Source: Kiritimatiellia bacterium
GTDB taxonomy: Bacteria; Verrucomicrobiota; Kiritimatiellia; RFP12; DVOR01
Assembly: GCA_017548245.1 (NCBI GenBank)
Contig: JAFYMU010000107.1
Span: 1-5,148, forward strand
Direction: 5' to 3'
DNA: 5,148 nucleotides
Shown: piece by piece, positions 1 to 5,148 of the stretch
How positions within the stretch are numbered: position 1 is the first letter of the stretch
How the letters are laid out: every line of letters starts with the position of its first letter
The notes under the pieces: generated by a model
What the model was told of the DNA's origin: nothing
The model's database searches: none
Seen by the model: the letters and a program-made list of their open reading frames with translations, nothing else
Program-made: the position numbers and the translations under genes

Positions 1-27
1 ACAGCGGAGCTTACAGCGGAGCTTACA
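1..27 (+). repeat. 12-bp tandem repeat encoding TAEL in the HsdS central region
   Basis: The unit ACAGCGGAGCTT occurs exactly twice (1-12 and 13-24), and the next bases (25-29, ACAGC) begin a third partial copy. Each unit encodes Thr-Ala-Glu-Leu. The array touches the window edge, so the real copy number may be higher. In EcoR124I-type HsdS, the number of TAEL units sets the length of the nonspecific spacer between the two half-sites, one extra base pair per added unit. The same role is inferred here from position and sequence. Confidence 0.85.
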
Positions 28-660
28 GCACGCAAGAAACAGTACGAGTATTACCGCGACCACCTCCTCTCCTTCCCCAACTTACAGGGGGGAGCACAGA
101 TTGTTAAGTTGGGGGATATTGTCAAGGTTGAACGTGGTACAAGAGTGGTTCGTAGCGAATTGAGTCCAAGTTCAGGTTTTGCCGTTTACCAGAATAGTTT
201 GGCGCCTTTAGGCTATCACACCACATTTAATCGCAACGCTGGCACACCTTTTGTAATTGGAGCGGGTGGGGCAGGACAAATCGGTTTTAGCTATGATGCG
301 TATTGGGCTGCGGATGATTGTTATACTTTTTCTGAGACAGACGCCTTAGATGGTCGTTATTTGTATTTTATTCTTCAGAAGAATCAGCCTCAGATAATTG
401 CACAAGTTCGAAAGGCGAGCATTCCACGTCTTGCAAGGGATGTTCTTGAAAATCTAAAAATCCCTCTACCGCCGCTTGAGGTACAACGGCGATTGGTGCA
501 TGTATTGGATCACTTTGATGCGATTTGTTCTGACCTCAAGATTGGGTTGCCGGCGGAGATTGAAGCGCGGCAAAAACAGTATGAATATTATCGCGATGCG
601 CTCTTGACATTTGCTGAGACGGGTAGTATCGTCGGTCAGAGCCGAGCCGAGCACGTATAG
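1..660 (+). CDS. hsdS: Type I restriction-modification specificity subunit HsdS, C-terminal part (5' end outside window)
   Basis: HsdS is the DNA-recognition subunit of a type I enzyme and binds HsdM and HsdR. The frame is open from base 1, so the start lies upstream; the TTG at 109 is internal. In window numbering, residues 1-29 form a central conserved region: two TAEL repeats, then ARKKQYEYYRDHLLSF. Residues 35 to about 160 are a TRD starting VKLGDIVKVERG, with GAGGAGQIGFS and ASIPRLAR motifs. Then come IPLPPLEVQRR and a second conserved segment, LPAEIEARQKQYEYYRDALLTF-like, at residues 183-204. By family layout one more TRD should lie upstream. The tail after LLTF (AETGSIVGQSRAEHV) looks like a frame-shifted linker, because the GAGCC tract at 639-652 sits there and the next frame continues with another TRD. 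TAEL repeats point to the EcoR124I-like type IC family. Family assignment is secure; whether this stop is the normal end is not. Confidence 0.93.
   Translation, partial: TAELTAELTARKKQYEYYRDHLLSFPNLQGGAQIVKLGDIVKVERGTRVVRSELSPSSGFAVYQNSLAPLGYHTTFNRNAGTPFVIGAGGAGQIGFSYDAYWAADDCYTFSETDALDGRYLYFILQKNQPQIIAQVRKASIPRLARDVLENLKIPLPPLEVQRRLVHVLDHFDAICSDLKIGLPAEIEARQKQYEYYRDALLTFAETGSIVGQSRAEHV
547..612 (+). repeat. Direct repeat copy A: conserved HsdS helical segment
   Basis: This 66-bp segment matches 1133-1198 at 59 of 66 positions, counted by eye. It encodes LPAEIEAR, then QKQYEYYRD, then ALLTF. Six of the seven differences are synonymous; the only amino-acid change is Gln to Lys. A third, more diverged protein-level copy lies at bases 25-75. 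These segments form the coiled-coil spacer regions between TRDs in HsdS. Near-identical DNA copies can also support homologous recombination. Confidence 0.85.
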
Positions 661-1213
661 TGCCCTAATCAAACTTTGCCAGTATATCTTTGGTTATGTG
701 AATGTAACCCTTGGCGATGTTTGCAAAATTCGAAATGGTAAGGATTATAAGGCATTAAATGCAGGTGATGTGCCTGTCTACGGCTCGGGTGGGGTGATGA
801 CCTATGTTGATGCCTTTGCGTATGATCAGCCGAGTGTATTAATTCCGCGAAAAGGGTCTGTTGATAAGCTCTATTACGTGGATACGCCTTTTTGGAATGT
901 AGACACAATTTTTTATACAGAAATTTATAATCATTTGGTTCTTCCTAAGTTCTTGTTTTATTATTTGAAACGCGAACACTTGGAACAATACAATACGGCT
1001 GGTGGTGTACCGAGTTTGACGCAGTCTGTTCTAAATACGGTCAAGATAGTTCTCCCATCGCTTGCGGAGCAGGAGCGGATTGTTGGGATTTTGGATCGCT
1101 TTGAAGCGTTATGCAATGACCTTACGAGGGGTTTGCCGGCGGAGATTGAGGCGCGTAAAAAGCAGTATGAGTATTATCGGGATGCGCTTTTGACATTTCC
1201 AAAGTTGGGTTAA
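611..1213 (+). CDS. Second HsdS-type frame: half-length specificity fragment with one TRD
   Basis: The frame is open from 608 (in-frame stop at 605-607) to TAA at 1211-1213. It encodes one complete TRD and one conserved segment. A linker, SALIKLCQYIFGY, is followed by VTLGDVCKIRNGKDYK, VYGSGGVMTYVD, PSVLIPRKGS and FWNVDTIFYTEI, which are typical HsdS TRD motifs. Then come LPSLAEQERIVGILDRFEALC and the LPAEIEARKKQYEYYRD segment (residues 175-196), ending PKLG. The frame overlaps the preceding hsdS by about 50 bases in the +1 frame. Neither TTG 611 nor GTG 698 has a clear ribosome binding site, so independent translation is doubtful; 611 is only the first possible start. It could be the out-of-frame end of a longer HsdS, a half-subunit able to pair as in truncated type IC HsdS proteins, or a silent recombination donor. 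HsdS homology is secure; expression is uncertain. Confidence 0.82.
   Translation: MLRRVVSSVRAEPSTYSALIKLCQYIFGYVNVTLGDVCKIRNGKDYKALNAGDVPVYGSGGVMTYVDAFAYDQPSVLIPRKGSVDKLYYVDTPFWNVDTIFYTEIYNHLVLPKFLFYYLKREHLEQYNTAGGVPSLTQSVLNTVKIVLPSLAEQERIVGILDRFEALCNDLTRGLPAEIEARKKQYEYYRDALLTFPKLG
639..652 (+). repeat. GAGCC pentanucleotide tract at the hsdS frame junction
   Basis: The sequence reads GAGCC GAGCC GAGC (2.8 units). It lies within the overlap of the two hsdS frames, six bases before the stop of the first. One extra unit adds five bases, moves the downstream frame into register, and gives a continuous protein reading through QSRAEPSTYSALIK into the second TRD. Loss of one unit would instead end the protein at TAA 666-668. 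The tract is short, so slippage would be slow; the phase-variation role is inferred. Confidence 0.6.
1133..1198 (+). repeat. Direct repeat copy B: conserved HsdS helical segment
   Basis: This is the partner of the 547-612 copy at an offset of 586 bp, same orientation, 59 of 66 bases identical. Recombination between the copies would remove the GAGCC tract and the second-frame TRD, leaving an hsdS that ends LLTFPKLG. Confidence 0.85.
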
Positions 1214-1277
1214 TGTGATAGACTACGGTGGTGATGTTTTTGGGGGCGGTGTAACGCACCTCAAGGTGGTGTATTGA
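1214..1277 (+). promoter_or_regulatory. hsdR leader with ribosome binding site and two competing small stems
   Basis: The 64-base gap between the second hsdS frame and hsdR holds AAGGTGGT at 1263-1270, one base off AAGGAGGT and seven bases before ATG 1278, which supports that start. CACC at 1257-1260 can pair with GGTG at 1248-1251 or with GGTG at 1265-1268. The second pairing would cover the ribosome binding site. The stems are only four to five base pairs, so regulation is a guess. No convincing promoter was seen, which fits co-transcription with hsdS. Confidence 0.5.
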
Positions 1278-4200
1278 ATGATAATAGCGATGACGAACTA
1301 TAACATTGTTGCGCAAAGTCATGAGAGTACGGTTGTTACGACGTATCAACCGCAACAGAAGCGTTCGGATGCGTATCAGAGTGAGGCGGCGCTTGAGGCG
1401 GCGTTTATTGGGTTGTTGGTGGAGTTGGGCTATGAACGGTTGCAGATTCACACGGAACAGGCGTTGATTGCCAATCTGCGCAAGCAGTTGGAGGTGTTGA
1501 ATCAGATAACCTTTTCGGATGGGGAGTGGGGGCGTTTCTTCAAGGAGGTGATTGCGAATTCAAACGCGGGGATTGTGGAGAAGACGCGGTTGATTCAGGA
1601 AGATTTTGTGCAGGTGTTGCGGCGTGATGATGGGTCGAGCAAAAACATTCTCTTAATTGATAAGCAGGATATTCACCATAATCGCCTGCAGGTGTTGAAT
1701 CAGTACACGGTGACGCAGGCGGAGGGGGCGAAGCACGATAACCGTTATGATGTGACGGTGCTCGTAAATGGGTTGCCTTTGGTGCATATTGAGTTGAAGC
1801 GCCGTGGGGTGCCGATTCGTGAGGCGTTTAACCAGATTGAGCGTTACCAACGGGAGAGTTTTTGGGCATCGTGTGGGTTGTATGAGTTTGTGCAGCTCTT
1901 TGTGATTTCCAATGGTACGAATACCAAATACTACTCCAATACAACGCGTGTGAATCATTTGCGCGAACAGTCGGCGCAAAAGGGGAAGCGTGGGCGCACG
2001 AGTCACAGTTTTGAATTTACCTCGTTTTGGGCCGATGCCAACAATCAGATTATTCCTGACTTGGTGGACTTTACCAAAACCTTCTTTGCGAAGCATACGC
2101 TCTTAAATATTTTGACGCGCTACTGCGTGTTGACCTCTGAGAAGTTGCTCTTGGTGATGCGTCCGTATCAGATTGTGGCAACGGAGCGCATTTTGAATCG
2201 CATTGAGGTGGCGCACAACTACAAGCGATATGGTTCGGTGGAGGGTGGCGGTTACATTTGGCACACGACGGGAAGCGGTAAGACGCTCACCTCCTTCAAG
2301 TCTGCGCAATTGGCGTCGAAGGTGGATTACATTGACAAGGTGCTCTTTGTTGTTGACCGTAAGGATTTGGACTATCAGACGATGAAGGAGTATGACCGCT
2401 TCGAAAAGGGAGCGGCCAATAGTAACACCTCTACGGCGGTGTTGACCCGACAATTGGGGGATCCTCAGGCCAAAATCATCATCACCACGATTCAGAAGTT
2501 GGCGACCTTCATCAAGAAGCATGCAGGGCATGAGGTCTTTAATCAGCGGATTGTGATTATCTTTGACGAGTGTCATCGTAGCCAGTTTGGTGATATGCAC
2601 TTGGCGATTACCAAGTATTTTAAGAAGTATCACCTCTTTGGGTTTACGGGAACGCCGATTTTTGCCATTAACGCTGGGACAAGTAAGTGCGTATCGCTTC
2701 GCACGACAGCGCAGGCCTTTGGTGACCAATTGCATGCGTACACGATTGTGGATGCGATTAATGATAAGAATGTCTTGCCCTTCCGCGTGGATTACATCAA
2801 GACGATGGATGTGCCGGAAGAGATGGATGATAAAGCGGTGTGGGATATCAATCGTGAAAAGGCCTTTATGGCGCCCGAACGCATTCGCTTGGTAACGGAT
2901 TATATCCTTTCAAACTTTGATCGCAAGACCTATCGCGGAGATAAGAGTTACGCCTTTAAGGTGTTGCAGAATATCGCGGATGTCGCCTCGAGTCGTAAGG
3001 CGATTGCAGAGATTAAGCATGAGCAGCGCGTCAATGGGTTCAACTCCATCTTCGCGGTGTCATCGGTGGAAGCGGCAAAGCTTTATTACGCGGAGTTTAA
3101 GCGTCAGATGGAGGAGACGCCGCAACGGAAGCTCAAGGTGGCGTTGATTTACAGTTATGGCGCGAATGAAGCGGTGACAGATGAGTTCCCAGACGAGGAG
3201 AATTCTGAGGATACGTCGGGATTGGATGCGTCGTCGCGTGCGTTTTTGGAAGATGCGATTGCTGATTACAATGCGATGTTCAAGACGAACTATTCGACGG
3301 ATGGCGACCGTTTCCAAAACTACTACAAAGATGTCTCCTTGCGGATGAAGAACAAGGAGCTCGACCTCTTGATTGTGGTCAATATGTTCTTGACGGGCTT
3401 TGACGCAACGACGTTGAACACGTTGTGGGTGGATAAGAACCTCAAGATGCATGGGTTGATTCAGGCCTATTCGCGCACCAATCGCATTTTGAACTCCATT
3501 AAGGCCTTTGGCAATATCGTCTGTTTCCGTAATTTGCAACAGGCGACCGATGATGCGATTGCACTCTTTGGCGATAAGCAGGCGGGCGGCGTGGTGTTGT
3601 TGCGCGGGTACAAGGATTATTATTACGGCTATACGGATGACAAGGGGAAGGAATGTCCAGGTTATGTGGACATGGTGAACGAACTCTTGGAACAGTACCC
3701 CTTAACAGAGGAACGCATCACAGGAGAAACGCGTCAGAAGGCGTTTATTATGCTCTTTGGCGCACTGTTGCGCATGCGTAACTTGCTCCAGTCCTTTGAT
3801 GATTTCGCAGGGCAGGAGGTGTTGAGCGAACGCGAATTGCAGGATTACTTGGGGCGCTATCAAGATTTGCGTGATGAGTGGAAGCAACTCAAGATGGCCA
3901 ACGAGAAGGAAGACATCACCAACGATGTGGTCTTTGAAATTGAACTCATCAAGCAGATTGAGATTAACATTGACTACATTTTGATGTTGGTGCAAAAGTA
4001 TCACGCCTCACACCTTGAAGATAAAGAGGTGTTGGTGACGATTCGCCGTGCGGTGGATTCAAGCCCTGATTTGCGCAGTAAAAAGGAGTTGATTGAGACC
4101 TTTATTGGGCAGTTGAATGCGGTTGATGAAGATGTGATTGGCTCGTGGCAAACCTTTGTTCGCCAACGGGGCAATGAGGAGTTGGAGCAGATTATTTGTG

Positions 4201-4535
4201 ACGAACGGCTGAATCGTGACGCAACACAAGCCTTTATCGCAGGGGCGTTACGTGAGGGCTTTGTGAAGACGAGTGGCACGGATATTGTTAAATTGATGCC
4301 GCCGATTCCACGTTTTGGTAAACAAGCGGGCAATCGAGACCAAAAGAAGCAAACGATTATTGAAAAATTAAAAGCCTTCGTTGAAAAGTATTTTGGTCTC
4401 TCGGGTGTGGCAGAATTGGATGAGGTTTCGCTTGAGGAGATCGACGTGACGTCGCCTTCGCCAATGAATGTGCCGAATTTCTTCTACGCTCAAGAGGAGC
4501 GTGAGACCTATCTCATGGCCGCTGAAAAGGAGTGA
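1278..4535 (+). CDS. hsdR: Type I restriction endonuclease subunit R (HsdR), ATP-dependent translocase and nuclease
   Basis: HsdR is the motor and cutting subunit; with HsdM and HsdS it reels in DNA by ATP hydrolysis and cuts far from the unmethylated site. The PD-(D/E)XK nuclease shows D158 (NRYDVT), E172 and K174 (IELKRRG) and Q186xxxY190 (QIERY). The D-to-E-to-K-to-Q spacing equals that of EcoR124I. Superfamily 2 helicase motifs follow in order: Walker A TGSGKT (331-336), VDRKDLDYQ (359-367), DECH (430-433), FTGTP (456-460), MFLTGFDAT (703-711) and GLIQAYSRTNR (726-736). The remaining third, from about 810, is the helical region that in this family contacts the methyltransferase core. Length is 1085 residues, slightly longer than EcoR124I HsdR. 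Every key residue checked is present, with no frameshift, so the subunit looks functional. ATG 1278 is preferred over ATG 1290 because AAGGTGGT lies seven bases upstream of it. Confidence 0.98.
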   Translation: MIIAMTNYNIVAQSHESTVVTTYQPQQKRSDAYQSEAALEAAFIGLLVELGYERLQIHTEQALIANLRKQLEVLNQITFSDGEWGRFFKEVIANSNAGIVEKTRLIQEDFVQVLRRDDGSSKNILLIDKQDIHHNRLQVLNQYTVTQAEGAKHDNRYDVTVLVNGLPLVHIELKRRGVPIREAFNQIERYQRESFWASCGLYEFVQLFVISNGTNTKYYSNTTRVNHLREQSAQKGKRGRTSHSFEFTSFWADANNQIIPDLVDFTKTFFAKHTLLNILTRYCVLTSEKLLLVMRPYQIVATERILNRIEVAHNYKRYGSVEGGGYIWHTTGSGKTLTSFKSAQLASKVDYIDKVLFVVDRKDLDYQTMKEYDRFEKGAANSNTSTAVLTRQLGDPQAKIIITTIQKLATFIKKHAGHEVFNQRIVIIFDECHRSQFGDMHLAITKYFKKYHLFGFTGTPIFAINAGTSKCVSLRTTAQAFGDQLHAYTIVDAINDKNVLPFRVDYIKTMDVPEEMDDKAVWDINREKAFMAPERIRLVTDYILSNFDRKTYRGDKSYAFKVLQNIADVASSRKAIAEIKHEQRVNGFNSIFAVSSVEAAKLYYAEFKRQMEETPQRKLKVALIYSYGANEAVTDEFPDEENSEDTSGLDASSRAFLEDAIADYNAMFKTNYSTDGDRFQNYYKDVSLRMKNKELDLLIVVNMFLTGFDATTLNTLWVDKNLKMHGLIQAYSRTNRILNSIKAFGNIVCFRNLQQATDDAIALFGDKQAGGVVLLRGYKDYYYGYTDDKGKECPGYVDMVNELLEQYPLTEERITGETRQKAFIMLFGALLRMRNLLQSFDDFAGQEVLSERELQDYLGRYQDLRDEWKQLKMANEKEDITNDVVFEIELIKQIEINIDYILMLVQKYHASHLEDKEVLVTIRRAVDSSPDLRSKKELIETFIGQLNAVDEDVIGSWQTFVRQRGNEELEQIICDERLNRDATQAFIAGALREGFVKTSGTDIVKLMPPIPRFGKQAGNRDQKKQTIIEKLKAFVEKYFGLSGVAELDEVSLEEIDVTSPSPMNVPNFFYAQEERETYLMAAEKE

Positions 4536-4581
4536 GTTACCTGTTTTTAGGGTTACATCTTCTTTTAACTTTATACCCGAT

Positions 4582-4613
4582 AAGGCACATTATGGTCGTA
4601 AATGGGCTTTTTT
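4582..4613 (+). terminator. Probable intrinsic terminator after hsdR
   Basis: Bases 4582-4591 (AAGGCACATT) can pair with 4601-4610 (AATGGGCTTT), with one A-G mismatch and one G-U pair, around a nine-base loop. A run of six T (4608-4613) overlaps the 3' arm. It starts 46 bases after the hsdR stop. The stem is imperfect, so strength is uncertain. A second small hairpin lies just downstream (CCC 4617-4619 with GGG 4624-4626). Confidence 0.5.
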
Positions 4614-4669
4614 GTACCCTTTAGGGTGTAATATGGAGAAACGTTTTTTCTGCGTGGTTCGTAGCCGCT

Positions 4670-4732
4670 AACCAACAACCAACAACTGGCAACTGGCAAC
4701 CAGCAACTAACAACCAACAACTAACAACTTAA
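4670..4732 (+). repeat. Degenerate 7-bp tandem array, unit AAC-Y-R-R-C
   Basis: Eight consecutive heptamers fill 4670-4725: AACCAAC twice, AACTGGC twice, AACCAGC, AACTAAC, AACCAAC and AACTAAC. AACTTAA (4726-4732) looks like a decayed ninth unit. Only unit positions 4-6 vary, and all changes are transitions. The array lies between the hsdR terminator and the next promoter and contains no gene. It resembles the short tandemly repeated heptamer sequences known between genes in cyanobacteria and other bacteria; its function is unknown. Confidence 0.85.
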
Positions 4733-4743
4733 TAAAAACTGTT

Positions 4744-4772
4744 TTGCGTCTGGCGTGTGGCTGTGATATACT
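4744..4772 (+). promoter_or_regulatory. Sigma-70-type promoter for the psd gene
   Basis: TTGCGT (4744-4749) is a weak -35. After 17 bases comes TATACT (4767-4772), one base from the -10 consensus, preceded by TG at 4764-4765, which makes an extended -10. Transcription would start near 4779, leaving about 57 bases of leader before ATG 4836. The strong extended -10 makes up for the poor -35. No operator was recognised. Confidence 0.65.
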
Positions 4773-4835
4773 GTAAGTGACGTTTGGAGGATTGCTCTGA
4801 ACTGGTTTCTTTTACTTGTTACATGAGGAATGATT

Positions 4836-5148
4836 ATGTACAACAACGAAAAGCGTGAACATCAGTTGATTATTACCAACGGATGGACTTTGATTTTGCC
4901 TGCTTTGATTTTGGGTCTTGCAGGTGGGTGCGGTTTGTGTCATGTGGATGGCTTGGCTTGGTTGGGCTACACGTGGTTTGGTTTCTGCATGGTGTTTGTG
5001 CTCTTCATGTTGTGGTTCTTCCGCAACCCGACGCGTGTGGCGCCGGTGGGCGAAGAAAACATCGTTTCGGGTGCAGAAGGCACGGTGCGTTCGGTGCAGT
5101 ATGTTACGGAAGATGACGGTTCGCCCGCAAGTGCGGTGGTGAAGGAGT
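4836..5148 (+). CDS. psd: Phosphatidylserine decarboxylase, N-terminal part (3' end outside window)
   Basis: Phosphatidylserine decarboxylase is a membrane enzyme that converts phosphatidylserine to phosphatidylethanolamine. It is made as a proenzyme that cleaves itself to form a pyruvoyl group. The frame runs open to the window edge for 104 codons. Two hydrophobic segments lie at about residues 17-35 and 39-63, followed at once by WFFRNPTRVAP and ENIVSGAEGTVRSVQYV. These match the family's FFRDPxRxxP and iVSPADGxV signature, with GAEG replacing the usual PADG. Two N-terminal hydrophobic segments directly before the FFR motif fit the short (about 200-residue) form. The self-cleavage Gly-Ser site lies beyond the window, so activity cannot be judged. 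ATG 4836 is chosen because GAGGA (4825-4829) lies six bases upstream; the in-frame ATG 4830 is too close to it. It has its own promoter and is probably unrelated to the restriction genes. Confidence 0.82.
   Translation, partial: MYNNEKREHQLIITNGWTLILPALILGLAGGCGLCHVDGLAWLGYTWFGFCMVFVLFMLWFFRNPTRVAPVGEENIVSGAEGTVRSVQYVTEDDGSPASAVVKE

Noticed and set aside
604..632. TTGACA with TATCGT 17 bases later, resembling a promoter for the second hsdS frame
   Set aside because: TTGACA encodes the Leu-Thr of the conserved LLTF segment and recurs at 1190-1195 for the same reason; the -10 match is poor.
2103..2735. Long antisense open frame (210 codons) within hsdR, with others on both strands
   Set aside because: hsdR has complete family motifs on the + strand. 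The antisense frames have low-complexity Arg/Leu/His-rich translations typical of shadow frames.
4612..4631. Hairpin TTGTACCC / GGGTGTAA as the main terminator
   Set aside because: Two of its pairs are G-U and its nearest T-run (4644-4649) is too far downstream; the hairpin at 4582-4613 with the T-run attached is better.
4468..4671. 67-codon frame overlapping the hsdR 3' end and the intergenic region
   Set aside because: Starts inside hsdR in another frame, crosses the terminator-like hairpin, and shows no recognisable protein features or ribosome binding site.
4656..4673. Inverted repeat GGTT / AACC next to the heptamer array
   Set aside because: Only four base pairs with a ten-base loop; expected by chance.
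4786..4791. GGAGGA, a strong Shine-Dalgarno-like site in the psd leader
   Set aside because: No start codon at suitable distance opens more than a few codons (TTG CTC TGA directly after it), so no leader peptide can be supported.
4883..5142. Two overlapping + strand frames at the right edge
   Set aside because: They are out-of-frame readings of the psd gene, whose correct frame runs from 4836 to the window edge and shows the family signature.

Overview
The window carries the 3' part of a type I restriction-modification locus followed by the start of a phospholipid-synthesis gene, all on the + strand. From left to right it holds: the C-terminal portion of a specificity gene hsdS (bases 1-660, entering from outside the window); a second hsdS-type reading frame with one further target-recognition domain (TRD, about 611-1213); a short leader (1214-1277); a complete hsdR (1278-4535, 1085 codons); a 300-base intergenic stretch with a probable terminator, a seven-base tandem array and a good promoter; and the first 104 codons of a phosphatidylserine decarboxylase gene (4836 to the window edge). 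The usual hsdM and the first TRD of hsdS are expected upstream but cannot be seen.

The restriction system resembles the type IC (EcoR124I) family. The HsdR nuclease residues have EcoR124I-like spacing, and the HsdS central region carries TAEL repeats. HsdS chooses the DNA target, HsdM (unseen) methylates it, and HsdR translocates on and cuts unmethylated DNA. The most interesting part is the specificity region. It shows three signs of changeable specificity within 1.2 kb: exact 12-bp TAEL-coding repeats, a GAGCC pentanucleotide tract exactly where the two hsdS frames overlap, and three copies of one conserved HsdS segment, two of which form a 66-bp direct repeat. Adding one GAGCC unit would join the two frames into one long protein. 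As read here, the first frame stops at 658-660 and the second has no convincing ribosome binding site.

The organism cannot be identified from this window. GC content is moderate, Shine-Dalgarno sites are ordinary, and a phosphatidylserine decarboxylase gene fits a bacterium that makes phosphatidylethanolamine. The restriction locus sits beside this housekeeping gene and is separated from it by a terminator and a promoter, so the two units are probably transcribed independently. No tRNA, rRNA, CRISPR array, insertion sequence or integrase was seen.
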